From Pseudoscleropodium purum (taxonomy: Eukaryota > Streptophyta > Bryopsida > Hypnales > Brachytheciaceae): a stretch of 64,000 bases of DNA. Positions 1 through 12,464 of this stretch are shown here, piece after piece. The notes below the pieces were generated by a model. That model searched no databases. It saw nothing but the letters and a program-made list of their open reading frames with translations, and was not told where the DNA came from. The number at the start of each line of letters is the position of its first letter. Within the stretch, counting starts at the first letter, position 1. The stretch lies in NCBI GenBank assembly GCA_963969395.1, contig OZ017805.1, positions 7,502,001-7,566,000 of the forward strand, given 5' to 3'. Both the position numbers and the translations under genes were made by a program.

Positions 1-1300
1 CTCTCTTCCTTTCTTTTCCAAATTCAACTATTACCCAATTTTCAATTTGGATCCGATTTCATCCAATTTCTAGTTGCATCTCCTCAAGATATTGGTTTTC
101 AATTCCTCTGTTTTACCATTAGAGGGTCTGCTATAGATCTTTCGAGGGGTAGGGACTTCACCACTCTAGTTTCTCACACTTTCTAGTCTTACTTAAACAC
201 ACCCACCCAAAAAACTCAAGGTACTGAGCAAAGAAGTAAGATCCATATCCTCACAGCTTTCTAGATGGCCTATCTAGCAAGTAGGTCACTCAGGACTGCG
301 CCCACTCTGTCGACTACAATGACAAATTCAAAGCACTTGGAACAAACAAGGGATAGTTTTCCTAGCTGTTAGATGGATTCTGAGGTTGATAAACCTTCCA
401 ATGAGTAGGGATTTCTACTCACGGATGCTAATCATTGTATGGAATCAAGTCTAATTCTTGAACTACTCTCACACCACCCCTTGGCTTTAACCAAATTTTT
501 GTTCTGGTAGTTCAAAGGCACCATGCACAAATCCTTGTTCATAAATTTAATACTATCACAAACATACTCCCTTAATCTGACCGAGTTGCCCATAATCCAG
601 ATTCCTCTTCACCCGTCCTTCTTACATCTCATCACTCTAATAAATAAACCAACACAATCCGTACATAGAAATTGGAGCCAAAATGTCCACGAGGTGGCTC
701 AAATTATAGAGAGGATGAAAATACAATTGAATAAGGACTAGAATGGAATGAGTAGGCAACAACCTTGCCCGCTCTTAAGAACCAAAACCAAAATCAAAGT
801 CAACACCCAAAAGCCAAAAGAACACCCTAAAAACCAAGGCAACCATACAATGAACATCCTAAGAAATTTGGAAAGTTCATAGCCCAATTGTCCCTAGAAA
901 TCCAGAATTCGGGCCTACACATGGAAATCCCATTTTGGAATCTAAAAATAAAAATCCTAACAAATGAAAGGCAACTTACTAAGTACCTACCCTTGCGTAT
1001 TGTCGTCAAGTTGCTTCCACTTTTACTCTTTAGTGTCTTTGCAAATGCCTTTACTAGAGTATTTCTGGCTACCGCCTAGGTCTAAAGCTTGCATTGCACT
1101 TCCGGAGGTGATTCTTCTTCTTTTATCTTTGTCTCGGTTTTGGATTTCAACTCTTCTTCATCCAAATCCACAATCTCTTCAATTTACGGATCTCTAGCTT
1201 GCGGGGAATCACTCAACTCAATCTCCACATGGTCTCGTTTAGGTGACAGTTGCTGCATGTGTGGAAAATCTTCCGAATAAGATTGAGCCGGATTTGTCAT

Positions 1301-1305
1301 AGTAC
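1301..1305. repeat. Target-site duplication AGTAC, left of family A copy 1
   Basis: AGTAC directly precedes the element terminus TGTCGCAGC. The same five bases follow the other terminus at 4610-4614. Confidence 0.9.
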
Positions 1306-4300
1306 TGTCGCAGCACAGGGCAGGTCAATTCCCCATTATACTCACAAAAATCGCTCTAGAGTATAACTAAGTGACTCTAAAGATCGAACCCACGAGATCC
1401 TGTGAAGTATCTAGCTCTATTAAGCAGTTAAGCTCAGTCAGTATGCCAATCTTACTTTCCGGTCCTAGATCTAGAACCAGAAATACCACCACACCGGAAA
1501 ACTATAGACCGGATTACTCCTTCTTCCGGTCCTACTAACTATCCGGTCCGTACAAATACCCAAATCCCAGGATCTCACAACTTCCGATCCTAGAAATCCG
1601 TCCTGACCAATCCGGTCGGGATGGTCATCCTGTACTCGTAATCCTATCCGGTTTGGTTTTGCCTCTGTTTCACCATCAGAGGGGTCGCCGCTTAATTTTG
1701 AGAGTGGTAGGCCCACCACTCCTTCCGTGACTTATAGTGGCTGAAGACCCACTGTCCTACCTTCTAGACTCCTAAGCTAATCCGGATCCGGTTTGGTCCT
1801 TCACAACAACCCAGATAGCAATCCGGGTCGTAGGTCACACAAAGACCCCACACTCGACCCTCTCGTACTACAACGACCTTGATGCTACTTCCGATCCGTG
1901 CGAAGACAGGTGGTTACAAGTGCACCCGTCCGTTCCAACATCAACTAAAGTTCTTCCGTTACCCATACGGGTGGTGAGACCTCACAGGAGATCGGACACT
2001 CGACCGGATTTCCCACCCGGGAGTTCTAGCGCAGCTAAGGAATCCCTCCCTACCCGCCTAGCCTAACAACGGCTTCCTCACCCGGAATCTCAAACTCTAG
2101 ACGTGCTGAGGAACTAAGTTCACTCCCAACTCTTCGGTACCTACTCACATGCACCTTGGATCGGAAAATAAACACCAAGGGGAGAATTCACTTGCCAACC
2201 AACTCGTACTATCCTAACTCCACATCATACAATCCTGTCGCGCTGGAGAGAGATACACAACGAAGAGAATGGAAAGGTACAAGAAGTTTGCAAAATGAAC
2301 AACTCCCAATTTCCATCGCAGGAATCGATTTATATACAAAGGGTCAAAACCCTAAAAGCACAAAAAGGAGCGGAAAACCCGTGGGGGTCCGCCGCCACCT
2401 AAATCTAACTTCCGGTCTAACCTAATACTATTGAGCCGGATCCGGATCCGGATCCGCTCCTACTCCTAACTGAAATTCAAATCCTATCTACCCTACAACT
2501 CTAGATCCTATCGTCGGGCTTCCGACCTCCGGGACTAGCTCCTCGAAGACTTCGCTCAAATTCCGGACCCGTTCCCCCTCCGCAGGATTCGATCCGGGTG
2601 GGGACTCCAGGTCGATGGTGATATCCGGTCTCGTACCCGGAGTCCCAGTCCGTGCAGACTTCTTGGACTCAGGAGTCCAATCCTTCCTGTCCTTCGCCAT
2701 AGTTGCATCCGGAAAGAGGTCCGGTAGTGAGATGTCCGAAAGGTGAATACCTTTGTCGCACGTCGCTCCCGTCAGCTTCCGGCTGCTCTCCTCGATCCGG
2801 TCCGCTGCCTTCCGCCCCTCTACCATTGCCGTCTCCACCTGCTCGGCGAAGTCCGCGAGAATCCGGACCATCCGGGAACCGGATAGTTTCTTCTCTTCGT
2901 GGATCTTCTCGTCGAAGAGCTTCGCCTTGGCCGTTGCCGTTCCGGTCTCTCCCAGGACCGCCTTGATCTGCTCGGCCACCTTCCGAGTCTCCTCCGCCAT
3001 CTCCCGAGCGGCCGTCACGTCTTCCTGATAGGCAAAAAGTGTTGCCTTCAGTTTATCTACCTCCTCTTGCAACCGGCGGATCTCGGCTTCCTGCTTCCGG
3101 GTCTCTTCCGGATTCGTGATGCATTGCGCCACTTGTTCCGCCAAGTTGCTGTCCGGTGCAGCACCCACCAACTTGCCGATTGCCGCAAGCGTCCTGTGCT
3201 TGACCTCCCAATCCGCCTTGATGTTGCAGAGGACGTTGATCAGACCGTTGAACGGATCTTACATATCCGGATCTCCCCCGGAATTGGTCTTCTCGGCTTC
3301 CGGTTTCTCCTCCGGGGCCGGTTTGTCTTGACCGGGAGGCGTCCCGCGCTTGTGTGGAGGCGTCAGCTTCTGTCGCTTGATCGGCGGCATCGGCTCCTCC
3401 TCTTCCTCGCTGGACTCCCGGTCTGACTCGGAATCGGATTCCGCTTCGTCATCCGTCTCTGACTCCCCATACTTCAGGAGCACTTCCTGCGTCTTCCACG
3501 CCTTCTCCTCTATGTTGGTGAGGACTTGGTTCTCCCGATAGAGGTGGAAGAGATAAGGGCACACTGGAGTGGCCCTTTTCTTCCCAACCCTACTAACAAG
3601 CTGGGCCACGAGATCGGAAATGATCCGTGCCCAGTCCACTTTCCGGGTACCACTGAGGGCACCGAAAATGGTGTTGCCGAGGGTGATCGTCACCCTGGTC
3701 GGCTTTTCCGGGTGAAGAACCGGAACCAGGAATTGTAGGAGCCGACGGTGTCGGTCATCCAAGCAATCCTCGACCGCGTATCCGTCCTTCGGGTTGACGG
3801 CTCCCTTGAACTTCCCTCGGACAAACTCATCCTTCCGGCTCGCCATTCCCAAACCTCCTGTCCGGAAACCGTAAACCGCTCTCCACATCCCCTCGTTCCA
3901 GCTGACGGGAGCTCCCCTCACGGTGTTGTCAAACTGGTTGGACAACTTTCCGAGGAGCTCCTTGACCATTCTCTCCTCCCTAAAACCCCAAGGTTTCTCG
4001 GCAAACCCTACGCAACCCATGGATCTGAGATCATCCATGAGTTCAGCCTTTTCCGGCTCTGTGGAGGGAATAACCGGAATGACTTTCCGGAGCTTCACCT
4101 CGCCTCCAGAGGGACTCGCTTGTCTCGACCTACGTAGCTGAGGCATTCCCACTCACATCTACCTCACTCTCTCCTAGCCGCACGTCCCGTTCCTCACTTT
4201 TTCTCTTCGATCTCAACCGGAATCAAAATGAACAGAACGCAAACGCACAGACGCACAAACGACAAAAACTCAACCGCGCACGCTCAAGGTCGAGTTTCTA

Positions 4301-4609
4301 AAAGGGGGTGCAACAGTGAAAGCTGCTCCTTTTATAGTCCCTGGACCCTTTCCGGTTTGTCATCATGAATCCGGGTTACCATCATAATCCGGTTCATCAT
4401 CATCATCCGGTCCTAGACCTAATCCGTGTTACATTCCGTTTCCGTCGTTAGTTACTCCTGACTGGATTAGATCCAAGAAGCCCACTACTTCACGTTCCGT
4501 GCTACTTCTGAGTTTTCCTTCCCCACCTAATCGGATCCGATTAGCTAATGACTAGTTTCCGTTCCTATTTGGGTGTATACTAAGAAAATCAAAATTCTAA
4601 GCTGCGACA
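1306..4609 (-). mobile_element. Family A element, copy 1 (3.3 kb, 5-bp TSD)
   Basis: The element begins TGTCGCAGC and ends GCTGCGACA, a 9-bp terminal inverted repeat, and is flanked by AGTAC on both sides. The coding strand is minus, so the 5' end is at 4609. In coding order it has about 460 bases of leader with a TATA-like box (complement of 4330-4336), one long ORF, then about 1.2 kb of 3' sequence with a second TATA-like box (complement of 2328-2336). It also carries tandem GGATCC units near 2440-2455. No direct terminal repeats occur within it. TG...CA ends and a 5-bp TSD fit an LTR retroelement product; the lack of an LTR pair suggests a solo LTR carrying an ORF, or a non-LTR-bounded element. 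Confidence 0.85.
2488..4146 (-). pseudogene. Family A gag-like protein, copy 1, one in-frame stop
   Basis: The frame runs without frameshift from ATG at 4146 to the stop at 2488 (552 codons before the stop). A single TAA at 3259-3261 interrupts it, where copy 3 has CAA (Gln), so one C-to-T change closed it. I chose the ATG at 4146 over the in-frame upstream GTG at 4152. The N-terminal half is a probable helical globular domain with conserved VTITLGNTIFGAL and PYLFHLYRE. It is followed by an acidic stretch (ESETDDEAESDSES... with a Glu run), a Pro/Lys-rich linker and a coiled coil (ETRKQEAEIRRLQEEVDKLK). Gag-like is an inference from architecture; no CCHC knuckle is present. Confidence 0.8.
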
Positions 4610-4614
4610 AGTAC
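4610..4614. repeat. Target-site duplication AGTAC, right of family A copy 1
   Basis: Matches 1301-1305 exactly. Confidence 0.9.
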
Positions 4615-6741
4615 CAATCCAATCACCAAAATTGCCATGAACATTCAATCTAGGTGACTTAAATTTTTTGGTCATGACTCGTTTAGATGGCAGAAGAGTT
4701 GGAACGGATACTTCTTGCTCTGTCGGAATGGTCTACCCACTTGGCTCCTTCTTCGACTTTGATACTGCTTGCTCTGTTGGAGTCCATGCTTGACTGATTT
4801 CAAGATCTCTAACTAGAGTCAGAATAGCCTCTAGTCCTTTCGATTGTAGCTGAACCGAAATACTAGAAGCTTGTTGGATGAGAGTCTATTGAACCGGAGT
4901 CTATTTAACTAGAGTATCCCAAAATATGTTTCTAGGGACTTCTAGAAACTCTACCAAGTTTATGGCTCTACTTGGATCTAAATACCCTAGTAACTTGCAC
5001 ATGTCTTCTAGGATAACTCCCATCTAAGCCTCAAAATCAACCAAGATTTGCAACATCTTAGATCCGATCATGTGGCCTCCCTTCTTCAACCACTCGGTGT
5101 AGAGTTCGGATCTGATCACCATGTGCTTCGGCCTTTCTACTCGTTCCTTTAGGTTGTGGACGAGTCGAAGGGCATCTGCCTCCCTTTGCCTTGTTGTATT
5201 CACCTCTCCTTCCATCCACTCTAACTGGGATTTGAAGTCATTCCTTTCCTCCAATTTTTGAATTTGGTCATCTTTTCATTGTAATTCTTTTGGATTTGGC
5301 CATTTCGGGATCTCGTCCAAAATTTGGTCTGATTCCACCTTGAATTCACCTGCAATGTTAAATAGAAGGTCTGTCATGTTGCCATACATCTGTTTCGCCT
5401 GCTACATCCATTAAAATCCGAAATTTAAGAAATCCAAGTCTTCAAGCTAATCTGGATTCTAGCAAGGCTCCTCTCTTCCCGGAGTTGGCACCTTTCCTCA
5501 TGTAGCCAAATTCGTGGACTTTTGATGCTTTTAATCAATTACTTCTTCTTCTTTGGATTGTTTTTCTTCTTTAGATTCCATTTTTTCTTTCTCCAGTTCA
5601 TCTATCAAGCTATACTTCAAGATCTCGACTCTAGTGTTGTACTGGATTATCTCCTAACCACTCAAGATCTCCTTGTAATGGTAGAGGTGGAACAGATACA
5701 AGGTGATACAGCTGTGTTTTGCCCTTGCCACATGATCAACCAATTTGGCTACCATGCCCTGAATCACTCTCCCCCAATGCACAATCCGATCTTCTAAGGC
5801 TCTGAAGAAGGGAGTAGTCATCGTGATTGTAACCCGGGTAGGATTTTCTAGATACAGAATCAGAATGAGGAATTCCAATACCCATCTACACCTCTTGTTC
5901 TTGCAATCACTAATGGCAAAACCCTCTTTTGTATGAGGTTGACTCTGAAACTTGTACTTGTCCAACTTGAACCCTAATTTGAGTCCATTTTTTTGGAACA
6001 AATACACATCCATCCAGATGTCCTTCGTTCAAGCTACAGGTCGACCTTTCACTATGAACTTGTATTGGTTTAGAGCCCCGTAAATGAGCTCTTGGATCAT
6101 ATCTTTGGTCTTCATATTCTACTATTGATTTGCAATCCAACACATCCGGTACATATGAGATTCTTTTCTAGCTACGGTTGGCTGGCCGGATCGAAAAGAA
6201 TGATTGAATAGACCATCCGGGCTACTTCTACAGATTTACGTGGAGGTCGATTATCAATTGCCGCCATGAGTCATCGACACCTAGAAACATAATCGAGTGT
6301 AAATGGCACTAACCTCTCCTTTCTCTCCTTAACACGATGGCTAGCTCACCACTCTTTCACTCAATTATGCACACAAAAGACTTCAATAGATGGAGAGGGA
6401 AAAGATTGGAGTGGCGGTGGATTTAAATACCTGACCCATGGCCGACAGTTTCTAGTAGAGAACGGGAAGAAGACTGTTCCTACAATAATACCCTAGTTCC
6501 CTAGACTGAAACCTTAGGCCTTAGGTTCTCTACATCTGGAATGTTTCTAAATTTCAGACCCGTTTTGGATCTAGCTACGTAACATCCGGATTGATTCTAG
6601 CATTTCCAAAAATTGACTATTCTACAAATAGTCCTAATGGAACCGGAATTCCTATGGGTTACCAAAAAAAATAAAAGTTTTAAGTCTACGTAACCCTATC
6701 CTAAACTAATTCTATCCGGTTGGAGTTTTCATGCCCCCATA

Positions 6742-6854
6742 CCCGTAAGACATCTTCACATTATCACATTTACGTAAAGAAATACGAAACTGCTAGTGGG
6801 ATTTGTCACGATGCTTGAGACTCAGAGAAAACCTTTCTGCTTATGGACTTGTTG
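6742..6854. other. Short spacer between family B copy 1 and the next gene
   Basis: AT-rich sequence with no ORF or repeat that I can recognise. Confidence 0.5.
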
Positions 6855-9800
6855 TCAACTACTATGATTGTCTATCTTCTTGGTGCTAGGAGAGGTACAT
6901 TCGTCCTCCTCTTTTGGTGCCTCTTCAACTTCCTCTTCATTTGGATTACTCGCCACCACCTCCGCGTCACTTCCTTTAGCTTGGTCCTCAGAAGAATTGT
7001 TCCTCTCATTTCCCAACTCTAGCTCTATATGTTGTTGATCACTGAATTGCTCTTCCTCTTCATTAATAACAAATTTAAGATGCATATGGTTCCACATTTG
7101 CTTGGCGACTATGTCTAACTTCCTCGCCTCCTCTAAGTCAAACACGACTTCGAGTACTTTAATATTGATAGCTTGTATAAATTCAAAAAGCACTAATATT
7201 AGTAAGAATAATCCATAACTAGAATCAATAGTACTCCTGTTGCCTATAGCAATATCTTTTCACTTAATAACAAACATCAGGAGTACTCCCGTTGCCTATA
7301 CTAAATAAAGACTGCATAATCTACATCAAGAATATTCTTGATGCTTAAATTGTCTAAAGTGAAGGAATTAAAAAAAAAATAGGGCTTATTAGTCTAAGGC
7401 AAGTGAACTCTCGACCACGGTTCACATTGACAAGTACCATATTGTTGCTCATGTGGGCACTAAATATTTCAATGGAAGCTGCAATCGAAAACCTAGGCAT
7501 AATTGGATGCCTATACATAGTATCTATTGCTTCCATGTCTCGGAAAAAGTAAATAGCGGAAATCTCATGTTTGCTTGGAAAGAAGCTTTGGAAGTTGCTT
7601 GTTGAACCGTGGTCCTCATTGTAGGCAAGAAGATGGACCATAAAAATAGTGTAGTGTGATCCATCCACCAGCTTAGGAAAGCCATCTTCCTTATCCAGAA
7701 TGTAATAAATTACATATGAGTCCCAGACTTGGACTTTACTCTCCTCCGGATGCTTCTGCAAGTGCATGAAAATATTGTGAAATCTAGCAGAATCGGTTAT
7801 GAGAACTACTGGAGAATAGACTGTATGTAGCCAACGACTATGTCCTTGTACTCTAAAGCATCAAACACCCGCTTCAACTTGTAGTGCTTCAAGAGTTTAG
7901 CCTTACTGCCGCCATTGGTGACTTCGAAGAGGAACCAAAAGTACATGTGGGTCTTCGCTTGATCCTGCCAAGTCTTGATGAAAGGGTCCGTCAAAATGAT
8001 TATAATGTCCCAAGTTTTGGCATCCATGACTCTATACTAGTATTCCATTTTGAAGTCTAGTGAGACGACGACCTTGTTCTCATTTGTGTAGGTGTTGATG
8101 TATGACTCCAACATATCTTTTACAGCTTCTAAACGGTTGTTTGGATTATATGTTATGTTAAGGGCTTTACTTTAGCCCTCCAACCACTCCTTGCTTAGTT
8201 CTATAGCCATGGATTTGTCCACCCACCATTCAACTTGCTCTCGAGTGATTTTCTTTTCTTCCACAAATTTATTCTACTTTGCTACCTTGTATGGAATGTA
8301 CTTTGGTTTTTTGCTCAAAAGAGGATGCTACCTGTAGTGACACATGAGCTCATTTTTCATGCACCAGATCTACTTCTCCCAGCTTGTTGCCATAAGAAGT
8401 GGAATAATCGGCTAATTCATGAAATCTCTATTGATGGCGATTTTCTTCATGCACACAATCCTTTTCTCCACTTGGTCCACCAAGTAGTTCAAGTCCTCAT
8501 CTCTAAGTCCCCATAAGGGCTTAAAGTCAATATAACCCAACAACTTCCTCTGTGCCTTTGATTCAAGTCCATTACCGTTGGAAAGCTTGAAGTTCACAAA
8601 GTCCTTGTCAATCTACATCCACTGTTCCAACTGCTCATCCTTCTCCATGAACAGAAGCAGAATCTTTAATTTAGGTTGTCCGGATTGTGAAGATTGTGGA
8701 CATTATTGGATAAAATTCCTACATACCAACAAAAACACAAGTGCGATGTTAATCGACAGCAAACTAAGCCTGTTTACTTGAACCTGTCAGAAGAACTCTC
8801 GTTGCCAATCAACAACAAACTAGAAAAGTTGTTTACAATTAGTCCGGAGGAATCTGATCATTATCAACTGAAATGGTAGCATTGAACCATTAAGAAAACT
8901 CCCGTTCATAGCCAATGACAATGTAGGCTTAGCTTATCTTCTATTCATCTTCAAGTTTAGAATAAATTCTAAATATCGAGATAGCTCTCGTTGAAGACAA
9001 GGAACTATGATGGTAAATGTCCATCGGGAGTCCTCTCGATAATTGAGTGCAGCCAAAAGAATAGAATAAACAAACATATAGTCATTTGTAAAAGTATACG
9101 ACCATCAAGAGTTATCTCGTTGGCGTAGCGCAGATTAAATAAAACAAAGAACAAATAGAAAAAATTGTTTAGTTGAATTTACATTGTATTTTGCCAAATA
9201 TTGTCAACCTCCATGTGATGGCAGTAGGCAACCCAAGCCCTTCTACTTTACTCATACATGCGCAAGTTGCTACATGAACCTTTGTCCTTTCTGTTCTCCA
9301 ACCATGTTTTGGTTTAGCGCCTTGGACAAGTGCATCATCTCAGTCCTCTTTGTGGAATAGTTTGCCCAAATAGAAATGATGTTGAACATCGAAGCCATTA
9401 CCTTATCAACCTTAGGGATATCTCCATTCTCAATCAACTCCTTGTGGGCTTAAATAGTGTATTGACCACCAATTATGTAGTAATGTGTTCTGGCACTCAG
9501 ATTTTCCTTCTTCAGACACGAGTCCTAGTAGATCACCATTTTGTCCAGCCCATATGGTCCTTTCTTTAGAAGAAGGACAATAATGTATCTGTTCTCCGAA
9601 TGATAGTTTGTATCAATGGAAATCCAATTCTCAATTCCTATTAGCCTTGGTTGATTAATTAATCTATAGACTAGTCTATCAAGAGGAGCTTGGTGAAGGT
9701 ATTTATAGTGCATACACAAGGGTTCTCCATTTGCACCAATGAACGGCTTCTTCTCCTATTTGTACATAGCTTTGAACTCTTGGTTGTACAGCTTTTGAAT

Positions 9801-10490
9801 TTCCTTAACTCGCGTAGGCTCTAGCTTTGCAACTTTAGTATTCGATGGTTTTATAGCGCAAGCAAAGGTTAGCGAAATGACCTTGTTCTTCTTCCCCTTC
9901 TTCGCCTTGGACTTGTGTTCCACTACTTTTTCATCACCTGGTGCGCTCGGAATCGCCTTCCGCTTCTTCCCCTTCTTTTTAAGAGATGGATTGGAAGTTG
10001 TTGTTGTAACTGATGTGGTGGAAGGAATTGCTTGCCTTTAGCTCTTGTCCAATATGTCCCACTTGTTTTTCATCTCTTGGGGGATCCAGGAGGTTGAACC
10101 ATCAGGTTTATCCAGCATCCCTTTCCAAGTGATGCTCTTGCACATTGATTGATTCAAAGTGGCATAGTCCATGATCAACCCGTATATCTTTGTCTTTGGA
10201 ATCATTTCTTGAATAATGACAAGGACTATGGAATTATGCAAGCCTTAGAGCTCTAGAACGTTATAAGGTGACCTTTGTCCACAAAAGTCAGCTTCGGACA
10301 AATGATGACTGCCTTGTTAGGTTGGTCTATCCACGAAAGGTCCCACATGCTATCACTTTTTGATCACATCAGAATACTATTGTTGGATCATTATTGCCCT
10401 CATAGCAATAGGTGTGCACCACGGAGTTGATGAACTTGAATAGCCTAACAAGTGCCGTGGCTATAGGCAACTTGTCTGAGATGCATTGTC
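6855..10490 (-). pseudogene. Unrecognised multi-exon gene, decayed, acidic C-terminus
   Basis: Coding-like sequence lies on the minus strand in several blocks. One runs from about 10490 to 9180 with stops and shifts and includes a Lys-rich stretch near 9960-9880 (KKKGKKRKA, KAKKGKKNK). Others are at 8597-8412, 8027-7806 and 7767-7388, and the last exon is 7196-6855. That exon follows a good acceptor (ttcttactaatattag on the minus strand) and ends in an acidic tail (EEEVEEAPKEEDE). Readable parts include VWDSYVIYYILDKEDGF and EIFSAHMSNNMVLVNVNRG. The intervals between blocks, about 8760-9180 and 7197-7387, are non-coding and contain the palindromic motif annotated separately. I do not recognise the family. 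The shared palindrome suggests it belongs to the same class of mobile element as the DUF7869-type gene at 40-44 kb. Confidence 0.5.
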
Positions 10491-11720
10491 TATGCAAGGA
10501 AATGCACATGTAAATATTGGATTAGTCATAAGGATTTCATATGTCAACCAATTCTTTATGGTAGTACTACTACTATTTGATCGTAATCAGTTTAGAACTT
10601 CTCTATTGCCTTTAATTTACCGCTTCTCTATTGCGGAGATTTTTTATCATCTTTTGTTTCCTCTAACATTTTGATTACATTTGAATTCTATCCTATGACG
10701 GTACTCAATAGGAATACTCTCGATGAATTGTGTCTCTCCATCATGATAGAGCAAGATCATATTGTCACAATGTCCTCTATGCATACATTCTGTTGAAATG
10801 AGACTTCTATAAGAAATTACTAGGAGTATCCCTGTTAGTCTCTGGACCTCATTATCATCACGCTAGTTTGATTTAAGTAAGGTATTCTGAAGATTTTAAA
10901 AGACTTCTTTCTATGTGTCTATTCTATCCTCTACCTTTCAACCATACTCATTGGGAGTTGTCTTGATGATTTTGTTCTATGCCTCAAGATACAAAGCAAA
11001 GGAATCATTATTTTTTTTTTCTACATGCATATTGAAATAAGTAGTGTACCTAGAAGTAGTCATCGGGAGTTATCCCAAAGACTTTCTATCCTACAAACTA
11101 GTTACGGAGTGCAAATCAAATTGAACTATCAACAAACAATTTTCAGTGACTCATTTAGTTACTTGTATTTTGATTACAAATTATGTAGTTCAATATTGAA
11201 CTATTTATAAGACCAATTCATATCAAATGTAATGATACAAATCATCAAGATCACTTCTCAAGTGGATTAGTTTTGCCTTCATCAAGCATCGGGAGTGCTC
11301 CCAATACCAATTTCAACTTGCCCATTTTTTATTCTTTACTTTCATGGTTTGATTTCATTTTCTTCCAATAGGTTTGGTGACTAACTTAGGTCAAATTCAT
11401 ATTTTCTTTGATTGTTAATGGGAACAACCCCGATGATTTTTAATGCCCTCACTCTAAGAGTTCATTGTATCCTCTATCTTCCTACTATTTTCATCAAGAG
11501 CTGTCCCGATGATTCTTCCAAGACGTAGAGACATAGATATAGATGTTTTTTTCATGTCCTCTAGTTTAGGGTTAATTTGTACAAGTAAAAGTATTCATCG
11601 GGATTTATCCCGGTGATTTCCTATTCTACCAACGTTGCACACTATAGAACTAATTTGATGCTCTCGCTAATTGTTATTGACCCGTTCAAGAACCTACATT
11701 GGGAGAGGTCTTGATGATTT
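7190..11720. repeat. Dispersed ~20-bp palindrome, about CATCGGGAGTACTCCCGATG
   Basis: Variants of an imperfect palindrome occur near 7222, 7277, 9025, 9105, 10700, 10945, 11055, 11288, 11420, 11495, 11597 and 11698, with weaker ones at 8795, 8895 and 8975. Examples are catcgggagtgctcccaata (11288) and catcgggatttatcccggtg (11597). Copies are about 100 bases apart in the 5' flank of the minus-strand gene (10680-11720) and in its probable introns. They are absent from the blocks that look coding. The same motif recurs at 38.4-45 kb and I see it nowhere else in the window. Confidence 0.75.
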
Positions 11721-11796
11721 GTTGCCCTTTTTTCATTAACCTGGTTAACATTTCCAATTCTATTGTATTCGGATCGACGTCAACTACCTCATTACA

Positions 11797-11804
11797 ATCA
11801 CATG
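11797..11804. repeat. 8-bp target-site duplication ATCACATG, left of the large hAT element
   Basis: ATCACATG immediately precedes TAGGGTTGAC at 11805 and recurs immediately after the opposite terminus at 28164-28171. Confidence 0.92.
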
Positions 11805-11970
11805 TAGGGTTGACAGGACGGTCGGACGCGGACGCTGTGACCGCAGTGTCCACTGACATTCGCGGTCCCGGCGAACGCAGTGTCTGCCAGGACTACCCCA
11901 TCTGCTTGTCCCCCCGTCCGCTTCGACTGCCCTGTTTCCCCTGACCGCCCTACCCAAACTGCCCCGCGGT
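11805..11970. repeat. hAT right-type terminus with GC-rich subterminal repeats
   Basis: After TAGGGTTGACAGGACG comes a CpG-rich stretch with repeated GTCCGC/GCGGAC units. The same start (CAGGGTTGACAGGACGTCC) opens the small hAT element at 31918 and, on the complement, closes those at 32356 and 49494. Clustered short subterminal repeats are the usual binding sites of hAT transposases; that role is inferred here. Confidence 0.75.
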
Positions 11971-12464
11971 CACTCCCTTAATCCTTAAACAATTAAATAT
12001 TAAATGAAGTGCAATGGTTCGCGATTTGTTATAAAAAATAAAAAAAATGTTTCCTTAGAATTGAAGGGAAAAGAAATCATTTTCATGAGTTATATTAATT
12101 TTTTGGGAAATATAACCCTACTAACTCAAAGTAGACATGTTATATACTTATATCAAAAAAATTTAAACTTCTAAATTTGTAATGCAAAAGGCTACTAAGA
12201 AACTAAAAACTAAAATAAATATATTTTCAAATGCATTCATTGAACACTTAATTTCATATTATTTTAAGTTTAAATACTGTGAGTTTTAACCCTAAACCCT
12301 TAATTCTATTCTCTCTAAAAATGCTCCAAAACTGCCATTTTTTTGTACAAGTACCAAAATTTTGAAAAATATCATTTTTTGACAGATGTGACCGTATGAT
12401 CTTGTACTAATATATTTGAGAGTATGTGGAAAAAATTTCAAAAATTTACACCATGTAGATTGCA
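11971..12464. other. AT-rich interior of the hAT element, no gene
   Basis: No open reading frame of note. The final 8 bases (AGATTGCA, 12457-12464) border the inverted left-end fragment; I found no matching copy on its other side. Confidence 0.5.

Larger units (their letters stand above)
960..6267 (-). pseudogene. Family B gag-like protein, decayed and interrupted
   Basis: Coding similarity runs on the minus strand from an ATG at 6267 to about 4615, is broken by the inserted element, and resumes at about 1300-960. It carries many stops and frame changes; the longest open parts are 5654-6013 and 5024-5254. The fragment at 5654-6013 contains a stretch (ISDCKNKRCRWVLEFLILIL, then LYLFHLY) that aligns with the core of the intact family A protein (VEDCVDDRHRRLLQFLVPVL, then PYLFHLYRE). 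The 5024-5254 piece is heptad-like and corresponds to the coiled-coil part. No zinc knuckle, protease or polymerase motif is seen. It is best read as an old, dead member of the same protein family. Confidence 0.65.
1..6741 (-). mobile_element. Family B gag-like element, copy 1, split by a family A insertion
   Basis: The segment is homologous on the opposite strand to 33661-36979 and 61337-64000, both in the non-coding ends and in the decayed coding region. Its right boundary lies near 6741, where reading on the minus strand the sequence begins TATGGGGGCATG; the other copies begin TGTGGGAGCATG and TATGGGAATATAG. The element runs off the left edge of the window. A family A element at 1306-4609 sits inside it with a duplicated AGTAC. 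Removing that insertion and one AGTAC gives continuous homology to the copy near 63440-63540. A minus-strand GTATTTAAAT at 6421-6430 is a possible TATA-like box about 150 bases before the ATG, and the other copies have a related motif at the same place. No LTR pair is visible. Confidence 0.75.

Noticed and set aside
2899..3426. Long plus-strand ORFs opposite the family A gene (also at 16280-17079 and 24449-25223)
   Set aside because: They are antisense shadows of the gag-like coding frame, recur in each copy and have no motif of their own.
1306..4609. Complete LTR retrotransposon
   Set aside because: I looked for a direct repeat of either terminus inside each family A copy, and for protease, reverse transcriptase or integrase motifs, and found none.
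7190..11720. CRISPR-like array reading of the palindrome repeats
   Set aside because: Repeat sequence and spacing vary widely, copies occur in introns and flanks of a eukaryotic-type gene, and no cas gene is present.
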